64,000 bases of DNA from Lentzea atacamensis (lineage in GTDB: Bacteria > Actinomycetota > Actinomycetes > Mycobacteriales > Pseudonocardiaceae). Made by a program: the position numbers and the translations under genes. Within the stretch, counting starts at the first letter, position 1; every line of letters begins with the position of its first letter. The stretch spans positions 744,001 to 808,000 of the forward strand of contig NZ_QLTT01000003.1 of NCBI RefSeq assembly GCF_003269295.1, given 5' to 3'. Shown in pieces: positions 25,893 through 34,278 of this stretch. Below the pieces are notes generated by a model. That model did not search any database. It saw nothing but the letters and a program-made list of their open reading frames with translations, and was not told the DNA's origin.

Positions 25893-26902
25893 TCGGACCC
25901 TCCCGTGATCGACGATGAACTCCGGCGGGCAAGAGCGATCAGCACCGCCGCTCCGGCGAGTGCGGTGACCGCGCCCGCGGGAAGACCCGCCTCGGCCCTG
26001 CCGACCGCGGTGGTGACGAGCTGGGCCGCGGTGTCGGCCAGCGCGAGCACACCCGCGCCGATCAGGGCGGCGGCAGGTACCAGAAAGCGGTGTGCCGCAC
26101 CGGTGAGCCAGCGCGCCGCGTGCGGTGCGAGCAGACCGATGAACGCGGTCGCACCCACTGCCGCCACGGCCGCCGACGTGGCGAGCGCCGCCAGCGCCAG
26201 CACCACGTTGCGCCACGGCGTGACGGCCAGCCCGACGGCCAGTGCGTGGTCGTCGTCCACGGCCAGGACGTCCAGCACCCCGGCGATCGCGACCGACGCC
26301 ACGAGCACCACGGCGAGCACCGGCCACAGCGGCGCCAGGTGCTCCCACGTCCGGCCCACGAGCGAACCGAGCAGCCACCGCGTCACGGCACCGGCGAGCT
26401 GCGGCCGGGCGGTGAGCAGGACGAGCGTCAACCCGGCGAGCACAGCGGACACGACCACCCCGACGACGGCGAGTCTCATCGCGTCCCCGCCGAGCCTGCC
26501 GGCGAGCATCCACAGCACACCGCCTCCGACGACGCCGCCGACGAGCGCGGCGGCGGCCATGAACGGAGCGGTGGCCGCGACGCCACCCGCCACGGACGCG
26601 CTGACCGCACCCAGCACCGCACCCGACCCGACACCGGTGATCTCCGGCGCTGCCAAGGGATTGCGCAGCACACACTGCAGCAAGGCGCCCGCCACACCCA
26701 GGCACGCACCAGCGCACAGCGCGACCAGGACCCGCGGCACCCGTAGCTCGACGATCACCGAGTACGCGTGACCATCGCCTCCGAACAACGCGGCCGCCGT
26801 GTCCATTGGTGACAGTGAAGAGCCGGTCGCGAGCTGTGCGAGTGCGCACACCGCGACCACGGGTACGAGCAGCACCAGGGCCGGCCATCTCCAGCCGATC
26901 AC
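25889..26902 (-). CDS. FecCD-family ABC transporter permease (first of two)
   Basis: A 337-residue BtuC/FepD-type permease with about ten transmembrane helices. Family motifs: VPRVLVALCAGACLGVAGALLQ, then RNPLAAPEITGVGSGA, and near the C-terminus GATAFIGLLAPHAAR, the segment that contacts the ATPase. GTG start overlaps the upstream permease stop by 4 bp, and its own stop overlaps the ATPase gene. The two permeases are clearly different from each other and would form a heterodimeric channel. Confidence 0.92.
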   Translation of the reverse strand: MIGWRWPALVLLVPVVAVCALAQLATGSSLSPMDTAAALFGGDGHAYSVIVELRVPRVLVALCAGACLGVAGALLQCVLRNPLAAPEITGVGSGAVLGAVSASVAGGVAATAPFMAAAALVGGVVGGGVLWMLAGRLGGDAMRLAVVGVVVSAVLAGLTLVLLTARPQLAGAVTRWLLGSLVGRTWEHLAPLWPVLAVVLVASVAIAGVLDVLAVDDDHALAVGLAVTPWRNVVLALAALATSAAVAAVGATAFIGLLAPHAARWLTGAAHRFLVPAAALIGAGVLALADTAAQLVTTAVGRAEAGLPAGAVTALAGAAVLIALARRSSSSITGGSE

Positions 26903-27882
26903 GACGAGCTCCTTGCCGTACGGGTGCCGCGCAGGATCAGGCCGAGACCGATGACGACGGCGACGAGCGCGGTCAGCCCGCCGACCGGTAGTTCCACCGG
27001 GTGCAGGACGGTCCGAGCGGCCACGTCCGCGACGACCACCACCAACGCGCCGAGCACCGCGGACCACGCCAGCCGCTCCACCGCATTCGTGTTCGGCCGC
27101 CAGGCCTGGGCGATGCGGACCGCGAAGAACCCGACCCAGGCGATGGGACCGCACGGCCCGGCCACCACCGCGACGAGCAACGACGCCACGGCCAGCACGG
27201 CGGTCCGCGCGGCACCGGTGCGCAGCCCCAGTGCGGACGCGGTGTCGTCACCCAGCCGCAGCAGGTTCACCGCGGGCAGGACCACCACGGCGGCCGCCAT
27301 CGCCACCACCGTTCCCAGCGCTGCTGAACCCACGGCCTGCCAGGTGGTACCGGTGAGCGAACCGAGCAGGTAACGCACCAGCACGCCCTGTTCCCGCGCG
27401 TCCACGAGAGCACCGGCCGCGATCATGATCGCCTGGCAGGCCGCACTGACCGCCGCGCCGATCAAAAGCACCGCGGCGGGGCTCGTAGCACCTCGGACGG
27501 CGAGCAGCGTGGCGAATCCGCCCACCGCCGCACCGAGCAACGCCGGCACCACAGGAGCACCCGGCACGGAGACGCCGAGCGCGACGCAGACACCGACCGC
27601 GGCGCCGGCGCCGCTGGACACACCCAGCAGTTCCGGCACCGCCAACGGGTTGCGCAGCGCTTCCTGCAACAACATGCCCGCCGCCCCCAGGCACGCGCCG
27701 GCGATCACGCCGAGCACCAGCCGCGGTGCCCGCACGTGCGCCACGATGACGTGCTCCAGCCCGTCCGCCGCGGACAGCGCCGGCCACAGCCGGTTCACCC
27801 CGACGAACGGCTGCCCCAGCATCAGCGCGGCCGCCGCGATCGCCAGCGCCAGCGCGGCGGCCGCCGCCACGCGAGCTGTCAC
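26899..27882 (-). CDS. FecCD-family ABC transporter permease (second of two)
   Basis: A 327-residue FecCD permease with about ten membrane segments. It has the family motif APRLVLGVIAGACLGAAGMLLQ, then RNPLAVPELLGVSSGAG. In the coupling region GPCGPIAWVGFFAVRIAQAW replaces the usual GxIxFVGLxxPHxxR, so the normal Pro-His of the ATPase-contact motif is absent in this subunit. Translation starts at GTG 27882, overlapping the stop of the binding-protein gene by 4 bp. Together with its neighbour it forms the membrane channel of the importer. Confidence 0.9.
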   Translation of the reverse strand: MTARVAAAAALALAIAAAALMLGQPFVGVNRLWPALSAADGLEHVIVAHVRAPRLVLGVIAGACLGAAGMLLQEALRNPLAVPELLGVSSGAGAAVGVCVALGVSVPGAPVVPALLGAAVGGFATLLAVRGATSPAAVLLIGAAVSAACQAIMIAAGALVDAREQGVLVRYLLGSLTGTTWQAVGSAALGTVVAMAAAVVVLPAVNLLRLGDDTASALGLRTGAARTAVLAVASLLVAVVAGPCGPIAWVGFFAVRIAQAWRPNTNAVERLAWSAVLGALVVVVADVAARTVLHPVELPVGGLTALVAVVIGLGLILRGTRTARSSS

Positions 27883-28889
27883 GCGGGAACCTTCTCCAGC
27901 GCCTCGTCGATGATCGCCGCCATGCTCCGCGTGCCACGCCCGGAACCCCACAGCTTCGCGTGCATCTCGTGCACGCGCTGCTGCTTCACCGCCGGGATCT
28001 GCTGCCACACCGGGTTGTCGGCCAGTTGCGCGCTGAGCGTCCGGTCCTTCGCCGAGAACAGCAACGAGTACACGAACACGACGTCGGGTTGGCGCGCGAG
28101 CAGCTCCTCGACGTTGTAGTTGCTCGCCGTCGCGACATCGCCGCCCTTGCCGGGGAACGGGTAGTCGAACAGCTTCGCGAGCAGGTCGCCCTTCAGCGAG
28201 GCCGTCGTGTCCACGCCGATGGAGTCCACGCTGCCGTACATCAGCAGCACCTTCTTGCCGGCCTGTCCGCTGGCGCGAGTGCGCTCGACCGCATCCGCGA
28301 GCTTGCCGCGGAACTTCTCCTCGGCCGACCGTGCCTGCTCCACCCTTCCCGTGAGCGCGCCCAGCGCGCGCAGGTAGCCGACCGACTGCTCCCACGTCAC
28401 CGGGTCTGGAGTCCACAGGGGAGCAAAGCGCTCGATCGCCTCCCGCAGGGGGTCGTGCACGCCGGGAAGCCCGATCACGAGGTCCGGCCGCATCGACGCG
28501 ATGGCCTCGACGTCCTCACTGCCGAACGTGCCGGGCACCACCGGTACCGCCGCACCCGTCTGTTCGCCGAGCAGTGCCGGGTGCTTGATCAACGCCGGAT
28601 TGCTCGTGCCGACCGGCGTGAGTCCCAGCGTGGTCACGATGTCGTCGCACAGTCCGTTCAGGCAGACGATGCGCTCCGGCTGCTTGCTGACGGTGATCTT
28701 CCGCCCAGTCGGGTCGGTGACGGTCAGCGACGGCTCCAGCGGGGCTACCGCGCGGTCGATCGACGGCCGGGAGGAGCCGCTGGACGGGGGCGTACCGCTG
28801 TCCGCGGGCGCGGTGGAACAGGCCGTGGCGGCAGCCGCGACGGCGAGGAACAGGACGGCTCTGCGGACAGCAAGGCTTGGACGGGACAT
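27879..28889 (-). CDS. ABC transporter substrate-binding lipoprotein (BtuF/FepB-like)
   Basis: A 336-residue lipoprotein: signal peptide with lipobox AATAC (Cys at residue 24), then a Ser/Pro tether. The class III binding fold follows: TVTDPTGRKITVSKQPERIVCLNG, the central SEDVEAIASMRPDLVIG motif that identifies metal-chelate binding proteins, a long backbone helix (about 190-220) and WQQIPAVKQQRVHEM near the end. The unusual RIVCLNGLCDD segment contains two cysteines. ATG 28889 has GAGAGG upstream. It captures the extracellular ligand for the two FecCD permeases. The ligand is probably a metallophore or heme-like compound; the identity is not readable from sequence. Confidence 0.93.
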   Translation of the reverse strand: MSRPSLAVRRAVLFLAVAAAATACSTAPADSGTPPSSGSSRPSIDRAVAPLEPSLTVTDPTGRKITVSKQPERIVCLNGLCDDIVTTLGLTPVGTSNPALIKHPALLGEQTGAAVPVVPGTFGSEDVEAIASMRPDLVIGLPGVHDPLREAIERFAPLWTPDPVTWEQSVGYLRALGALTGRVEQARSAEEKFRGKLADAVERTRASGQAGKKVLLMYGSVDSIGVDTTASLKGDLLAKLFDYPFPGKGGDVATASNYNVEELLARQPDVVFVYSLLFSAKDRTLSAQLADNPVWQQIPAVKQQRVHEMHAKLWGSGRGTRSMAAIIDEALEKVPA

Positions 28890-28946
28890 GCGCGCCTCTC
28901 ACTCGGGACGGGTGGTCACCCGGCCGGGACTGCTCGCACCCGGCTG

Positions 28947-28961
28947 TGGAGATGATTATCA
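28947..28961. promoter_or_regulatory. candidate Zur-box-like operator
   Basis: TGGAGATGATTATCA matches the actinobacterial Zur consensus as I recall it (TGAAAATGATTTTCA) at 12 of 15 positions and contains the palindrome ATGATTATCAT. It lies 58 bp before the binding-protein start (minus strand) and 8 bp before the ATG of a CobW-like relic (plus strand), so it could control both directions. An adjacent perfect palindrome CATGTGCACATG overlaps the relic's start. Confidence 0.5.
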
Positions 28962-28968
28962 TGTGCAC

Positions 28969-29260
28969 ATGGGTCGGCGCACCCCGGTTACCGCGCTGTC
29001 CGGTTTGCTCGGCTCTGGCTCGAACCTGCGCACGGCGTGTCGCGTGACCGGCGAGGAGCTCGCGCGTGTGGCCGCCTCGGGCGGCTGGCACCCGCGACGA
29101 CGTCGTGCTGCACCACCGCTACGTCGCCGACATCGCCGAGAGCACCAGGGCCGCCCTGTCCACAGTGGACCCGTTGTACGCGAAGTACGGTCACAACACC
29201 CGGGCCGCGGTCAAGGTGTACCTCGACGCGGCGTCCGAGCAGGCTCCCGCGCCCGTCGCC
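28969..29260 (+). pseudogene. CobW/COG0523-like GTPase relic fused to an unidentified fragment
   Basis: The plus strand begins with the N-terminus of a CobW/COG0523 metallochaperone (RRTPVTALSGLLGSG, corresponding to the usual PVTVLSGFLGAGKTT). It then loses the Walker A Lys/Thr and runs into unrelated sequence (LRTACRVTGEELARVAASGG), with a frameshift near 29090 into DDVVLHHRYVADIAEST. That second part is not recognised. COG0523 proteins are often Zur-regulated zinc-allocation GTPases, which fits the operator just upstream. The truncated P-loop and frame change indicate a deletion pseudogene. Confidence 0.5.
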
Positions 29261-29327
29261 GAGAAGTCAGCCTCGAGTCGCTCCGCCTCGATTCAGGTGC
29301 CGGGCTGCAGATCCACCCCTGACCGCG

Positions 29328-30710
29328 TCAGGTCCGCCGGCTGGGCGGCACGTACTCGAACGTCGGGCCCGCTGTCGCCGTCCCGTCCTCCAGCGGCGTC
29401 GCCATCAGTGCCTGGGCCTGGGCCTTCACCTGGTACATCGTGCCCACGGTGGCGCCGAGCCGTGCGGGTTCGCCGTTGAACGCTTCCTCCAGCTGCTGCA
29501 ACAGCAGGCAGTAGGTGACGTTGAACCGCTCCTGGGCCACGCGGATCTCGCTGCCCTCCGGGTGGTCGGTCGTGCGGGGGTTCGGCCGCATGGGCATGAC
29601 CGCGTCGAAGTCGACCACGATCGGCTCGCCGGTCGGACCGGACTGCGGCGTGTCACCGGTCTGGTAGCGACGGCCGTGCTTGAGCTCCTGGAACCGGTAG
29701 TAGTGCGCTACCTCGTCCCGTTCGGGGTGGAAGACGTCGCGGTCGCCGTCCCAGACGTCGGTGCGCGCGGCTCCCTCGCCCTGCTCGGTGATCTCGGTCA
29801 GCGCCGCCAGCGCGGACTGCAGGTCGTGCACCGGGATGACCGCGCCTCCTCCGCCGCGCAGGTGGAACTCGCCGACCTGACGGGCAGGGTCGCCGGTGAA
29901 GACGGCGTCCTCGCCCAGTTCGTCGCACAGCCTGCGGATCCCCGCCTCGATGGCGGCGTAGAACTGCCCGATCGTCTCGTACTCGTTCGCTTCGGGTGGT
30001 GCACCCACCGGAGCGGGCTGCTCGATCCGTGAGAACAGCTCCAGGGCCTCCGGGCCGAACGGGACGAGCTGAACCTGGAGGGAACGGTCGCCGTGTGGCA
30101 ACGGGTGCGGGTACGGCGGCAGCAGCTCAGGGGTGTCGAGCCTGGGCTCACCGCCGACCGCGTTGAGCAGGTTCGCCGCGAGCGCCAGGTGCAGCATCTC
30201 CTCCGCGAGCACGCTGCCGACCACCTGCACGGCCTCGGCGTTGCGGCCAGGGTCCAGCGAGTACAGCGCACACAGGTACGGAGGGATGGTCGCGTGCTCC
30301 AGCTCGATCGCCCACTGCAGGTGGCGTCGGAGATCCTCGACGGTCTCGATCGCACCACCCGAGGGCCGCAGCTCGACCACGACGCGGTAGGAGGCGGGTT
30401 CCGAGGTGATGTGCAGACCGGGATCGTCGAACATGCGCTGCAGCGAGGCACGCCACTCGGTGTTGACGACAGCCCTGTCCAGATCGGTCCCCGAGCTCCA
30501 CTCCGCGATGTGCACGAACCGCACGTCCGGTCCGCCGGCGAGTGGCCTGTGCAGGCGGGAGCGCACGAAGCCGGGCTGGGCAGACATGATCCGCGCGTTT
30601 TCGCGGTACACGTCGACGAAGTGCTCGGCCTCGTCAGCCGGCACGGTGTAGTTCTTGATCACGACGACCGGCTCGCTGGTGCCGGTGCTCGATTCCAGGG
30701 ATTGGCTCAC
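29328..30710 (-). CDS. ABM-domain monooxygenase fused to ferritin-like (iminophenyl-pyruvate dimer synthase/VioB-like) domain
   Basis: A 460-residue two-domain protein. Residues ~15-110 form an antibiotic-biosynthesis-monooxygenase (ABM) ferredoxin-like fold (YTVPADEAEHFVDVYREN, FVHIAEWSS). From ~125 a ferritin-like di-metal helical domain follows (LQWAIELEHATIPPYLCALY, then AEEMLHLALAANLLNAVGG, with E-x-x-H pairs). It resembles the domain of VioB and StaD-type iminophenyl-pyruvate dimer synthases. Near 245-330 a second helical pair (YETIGQFYAAIEAGI and DEVAHYYRFQELKHG) completes the fold. The GTG start is at 30710. Such stand-alone fusions occur in actinomycetes without a pigment cluster; the substrate is unknown. 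Confidence 0.85.
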   Translation of the reverse strand: MSQSLESSTGTSEPVVVIKNYTVPADEAEHFVDVYRENARIMSAQPGFVRSRLHRPLAGGPDVRFVHIAEWSSGTDLDRAVVNTEWRASLQRMFDDPGLHITSEPASYRVVVELRPSGGAIETVEDLRRHLQWAIELEHATIPPYLCALYSLDPGRNAEAVQVVGSVLAEEMLHLALAANLLNAVGGEPRLDTPELLPPYPHPLPHGDRSLQVQLVPFGPEALELFSRIEQPAPVGAPPEANEYETIGQFYAAIEAGIRRLCDELGEDAVFTGDPARQVGEFHLRGGGGAVIPVHDLQSALAALTEITEQGEGAARTDVWDGDRDVFHPERDEVAHYYRFQELKHGRRYQTGDTPQSGPTGEPIVVDFDAVMPMRPNPRTTDHPEGSEIRVAQERFNVTYCLLLQQLEEAFNGEPARLGATVGTMYQVKAQAQALMATPLEDGTATAGPTFEYVPPSRRT

Positions 30711-30757
30711 GTCAAAGAAGACCGGACAGTCCCCGGGCTTGTGACAGCCGTGGCGCG

Positions 30758-30995
30758 CCGATCACCTTCGGCCTGTCGATGGACTACGAGGTCTTCGTGC
30801 TCGCTCGGATCACGGAGACCCACTGTTCGGCATCGGTACCGGACTCGCGATCGTGATAGATGCCACGCTGATCCGCGGCGTTCTCGTACCGGTCGGCATG
30901 CGGCTGCTGGGCGGCGCCGCGTGGTGGCACCCCGGCCGTTTCGCCGCCTGCACGACCGGATCGGGATCGAGGAGTCCGAGCTCGTGCGCTCCTGA
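30758..30995 (+). pseudogene. MMPL transporter C-terminal relic with internal deletion
   Basis: The frame-broken plus-strand text contains two signature pieces of MmpL/RND lipid exporters: PITFGLSMDYEVFVLARI (the conserved helix with the proton-relay Asp-Tyr pair) and, after a deletion, GIGTGLAIVIDATLIRGVLV followed by AAWWHPGRFAA. The family tail (LHDRIGIEESELVRS, stop at 30995) is read in a third frame. The normal ~25 residues between the two helices and the whole N-terminal two thirds are missing. Confidence 0.75.
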
Positions 30996-31131
30996 AGGGT
31001 CTCGTCGAGTTTCGAGCTCGACCCGACCGCGGTGAAAACCAGGTTCCGCGCCGGGCCGGCTGGAAATGGAGTCCTCGGTGGGTTGATCAACGAGTACGAA
31101 CCGGTGTCATCGCCACCTGTACAGTTCGGAC

Positions 31132-31548
31132 GTGAACCAACCGATTCCGTTCGCCGACACCAACTTCAAGCTGGCTGTCGTGCAAGAGCTGATGTACAAC
31201 CAGGAGCTCTTGCCGAAGTTCGACCTGCGCGAGTACGCCGCCGAGCAGGGCTTCACCTACGACGACTGGAGCTTCGAGGCGGTGCCCGAGGCTCTGGCCT
31301 ACTTCGAGGCCCTCGAGATCCCCTTCGAGCTCGCGGAGAAGATCACCGAGATCGTGATGGACGGTGGCAACGAGATCTACCGCGAGATCGCGCCGAGGTG
31401 GGACGGCGAGGACGCGCTGTTCGACGTCGACGAGTTTGCCGACCTGCAGCACTTTCCCAACCTGAAGTCGATGACACTGTTCTACACGGGCGACGAGGGC
31501 GCGCTGGAGGCGGTGCGTGCCCGCGGGATCGAGGCGGACTGGGCCTGA
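31132..31548 (+). CDS. DUF6892-like acidic cytoplasmic protein
   Basis: A 138-residue, strongly acidic protein of a family resembling DUF6892. It has FKLAVVQELMYNQELLPKF at the N-terminus, a YFEALEIPFELAEKITEI helix pair, and an EIYREIAPRWDGEDALFDVD segment. No signal peptide or membrane helix. The GTG start has no clear ribosome site, but TACAGT lies about ten bases upstream, so the transcript may be leaderless. Related proteins are found next to polymorphic-toxin or contact-dependent systems in other bacteria; no such partner is visible here. Confidence 0.7.
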   Translation: MNQPIPFADTNFKLAVVQELMYNQELLPKFDLREYAAEQGFTYDDWSFEAVPEALAYFEALEIPFELAEKITEIVMDGGNEIYREIAPRWDGEDALFDVDEFADLQHFPNLKSMTLFYTGDEGALEAVRARGIEADWA

Positions 31549-31763
31549 ACGGCCGCTACTGCAGGCTGAGCGGTGGGGGAGCAGGGTGGGCGAGGCTCCC
31601 GTGGAGTGCCACAAGTCGGCAATGGGGTCTGACCTTGTGCCGCTCGCCTGTGGCGCGCTCTCCCACCAGGCCGGCCCGGTACGGCGGGCACGGCGTTCGA
31701 GACTTCGCCATCCGCGAGCTGTGATCCGCGGTGACGTCGTCGTCCTCGGTCGCCCGTCACCGC

Positions 31764-33177
31764 TCAGCGCACCGACTGGGGGGAACCTCAGCACGTGGTC
31801 CGGGTCGTAGCGGCGGGCCACGGCACGCAACCGGCGCAGGTTGTGCCGGTACGACGTCTGCGCCCAGTCCTCCTGCAACGGGTCCAGGTAGTTGATGTAC
31901 GTGCCGGTGCCGACCAGGCGCGCCAACGCCTTCTGCGCCTGGTCCACCTCGCGCGTGACCTGGTCGGGCGGCAGGGTGCCCACAGAGCCGAAGGGCTCGA
32001 TGGACGTCGGCGCGCCGCGGTGCGGATAGGCCGTGTCCGTCGGCGTCCGCCGGTCGATCGCTCCACCGAGCGCGCCCAGGATCAGCAGCGCGCTGTCCAT
32101 GCCACGCACCGTGTCCGCCACCGCCGCCGGGTCGTGCCACCTGTCCACGATCCGTGACGACGCGCGGAACGCGTTGCGGGTCGGCTGACCACCCGTCATG
32201 ATCGCCGTCGCGGTCGGGTAGTCGACCTCGGCGTGTTCGACCTGTGCGCCCACGCCGGCCGCGTCGAGCAGGCGGGCGAGTTCCGCGAGCACCACGCCCT
32301 CGCGTCCGACACCGCAGCCGAACACGTCCACCGCGCCGTTCGGCATGACCACGCAGGAGGTGGACACCTCGTCGGGCAGCGCCACGCTCCACGGCTGCCA
32401 GCCGCCGAGCACCTCGGCCGCCGACCCGGCCGGGAACCGGACGCGGAACACGGTCAGCACCTCCGGCATCGGCGCGGTGGCGAACTCGAACGAGGTGACC
32501 ACCCCGAAGTTGCCGCCACCACCGCCGCGCAACGCCCAGAACAGTTCGGACTCGCAGGCCTCCGACGCGGTGACCACCCGGCTGTCCACCGTGACCATCC
32601 TGGCGGCACGCAGCCTGTCGCAGACGAGGCCGTACGTGCGCTGCGTCCAGCCGAGACCCCCGCCGAGGGTGAACCCCGCGATGCCGACGGACTGGCAGTT
32701 GCCCAGCGGCAGGCACCGCCCGGCGGCGGTGAGCGCCGAGTAGACCTGGCCGAGGCGTGCACCCGCGCCAACCACGGCGGTGCCGTCGGACCGCACCTCC
32801 ACCCCGGACATTCGCGTGAGGTCGACCACCAGGCCGTCGTGCGGGGTGGAGTAGGCGGCGTAGCTGTGCCCGCCGCCGCGGGCAGCCACCCGGACACCGG
32901 ATCGGCGTGCCTCCTCCAGACAGTGCTGCACGTCCTGCGGCCGCACGCACCGGGCGATCGCGGCAGGCCGATGATGGTCGAACAGCGAGTTGAACGGCAG
33001 CCGCGCGGTGTCGTAGCCGTCATCACCGGGCACCAGGAGTTCACCGTCCAGGCGAGCACGCAACCGCGCCCACCGCGGTGGGCGCGCGTCCGCGACTCCC
33101 TCACCGCTCACACCCGCCGCACCTGAGGCCACCGCGGCGCCCACCCACCGCAACACGTCCCGCCGCGAAACCGCCAC
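31764..33177 (-). CDS. Tat-exported FAD-linked oxidoreductase (berberine-bridge-enzyme family), frameshifted at the C-terminus
   Basis: About 470 residues. A Tat signal starts at GTG 33177 (VAVSRRDVLRWVGAA) with GAGGGACGGGGAC upstream. The FAD_binding_4 domain has RGGGHSYAAYS, whose His is the usual site for covalent FAD, and GFTLGGGLGWTQRTYGLVCD. The C-terminal BBE domain ends YINYLDPLQEDWAQ...ARRYDPDHVLRF. The frame then enters a run of six G (plus strand 31778-31783). With five G the protein would end FPQSVR at a TGA at 31764-31766, matching the family's usual C-terminus. With six it runs on another 226 codons, antisense to the DUF6892 gene. This is either a true +1 frameshift or a homopolymer sequencing error. 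Only the last few residues are affected. Confidence 0.82.
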
Positions 33178-33301
33178 ACCGTCCCCGTCCCTCGGTCCTG
33201 CGTGCAATCCAACAAGGGATCCGGCCAAGGCAAATCCGCTGTTCGGCTCCCAGTTCGAGAGACCCGATGTGGGCCGGTAGCGCCGGTCGAGTTCGCTCCC
33301 G

Positions 33302-34204
33302 TCAGCCCTGCTGTTGTGGAAGAAGCTTCGTCAACATCTGCTGAAGCTCCACGACGGCCGGAGGAACGACACTGCCACCGTGCACAAAGGAGGTTCGTCG
33401 CAGCCCGAGCTCCTGGACGGTCGGGCGGGGTTCGACGGCGAACCTGGTGTCGACGGCCGAGTGGGTGGTGAGGGTGCAGCCCAATCCTTCTGCGACCAGG
33501 CCGTGGATCATGTTCAGGTCGTCGGTGCGCATGAGGACTTTCGGCTGGAATCCGAGCAGGTGACACGCGCGGCGCAGCACACGGTCGGAGGCTTCGTTCT
33601 CGTCCCGGCTGCAGACCCAATCGGCGTCGGCGAGCTCGGCCAGGTCTACCTCGGGGAGATCCGCGTAGGGGCTGTCGCGAGCGACGAGCACCCTGTAGTC
33701 CTCTTCCAGCAGCACCGTGAGCTCGAGTTCGGGGGAGGTGAAGGCGGGGTCGTCGGCGGAGTCGTAGATCAGACCCGCGTGCAGGTCTCCGGCGTGCAGG
33801 AGCTCGACCACGTCGGTGGGTTCGGCTTCGACCACTTCGACCTTCACCTGCATCCGTGCACTCAACTGCCGGATGGCGCGGGGCAGCAGTTGCGACCCTA
33901 TTGACGCGAATGTGCCGACCCGGATGGTGGCCAGCCCGAGATCGCGCTGGGTTGTGACGAGGCGTTCAGCCTGGTCGAGCCGGATCAGGATCTGTTCGGC
34001 CTCGGCGACGAAGACCGTGCCGAGCGGAGTGAGCCGTGCACCGCTGCGGTCGCGCTCGACGAGCCGAGCCTTGAAGTGCCGTTCGAGCGCCGCGAGGTGG
34101 TGGGCGATGGTCGGAACGCCGTACCCCAGCGCCCGCGCGGCTGCGGTGAGCGATCCGTGGTCCCGGATGGCGACGAGGACCCGGAGCTGCTGAGGCTGGA
34201 TCAC
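33302..34204 (-). CDS. LysR-family transcriptional regulator
   Basis: A 300-residue LysR protein. The winged HTH occupies residues 1-65 (QLRVLVAIRDHGSLTAAARALG, then VPTIAHHLAALERHFKARLVER). The effector domain starts at about 90 (IRVGTFASIGSQLLPRAI) and contains EGLGCTLTTHSAV. It is divergent from the M20 peptidase gene. The GTG start is abutted by a perfect 19-bp palindrome whose first base is the start codon's outer base, with no ribosome site in between, so the regulator probably represses itself there and may have a leaderless transcript. Confidence 0.92.
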   Translation of the reverse strand: MIQPQQLRVLVAIRDHGSLTAAARALGYGVPTIAHHLAALERHFKARLVERDRSGARLTPLGTVFVAEAEQILIRLDQAERLVTTQRDLGLATIRVGTFASIGSQLLPRAIRQLSARMQVKVEVVEAEPTDVVELLHAGDLHAGLIYDSADDPAFTSPELELTVLLEEDYRVLVARDSPYADLPEVDLAELADADWVCSRDENEASDRVLRRACHLLGFQPKVLMRTDDLNMIHGLVAEGLGCTLTTHSAVDTRFAVEPRPTVQELGLRRTSFVHGGSVVPPAVVELQQMLTKLLPQQQG

Positions 34205-34222
34205 CTCATAGATTCTATGAGG
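34204..34222. promoter_or_regulatory. perfect 19-bp palindromic operator between LysR and M20 peptidase genes
   Basis: CCTCATAGATTCTATGAGG is a perfect inverted repeat around one base. It touches the LysR start codon and lies 57 bp before the M20 peptidase start. It contains the T-N11-A core expected of LysR-type sites. Autoregulation and control of the divergent gene are likely. Confidence 0.7.
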
Positions 34223-34278
34223 CCGTCCCTGATTTCGTGCTATATCTGCGTGGCCGAACGATCGCTACGTTCAGCGTC

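Noticed and set aside
31087..31763. C-terminal extension of the BBE oxidoreductase antisense to the DUF6892 gene
   Set aside because: Result of the G-run frameshift; no family member has it and it lies opposite a real gene.
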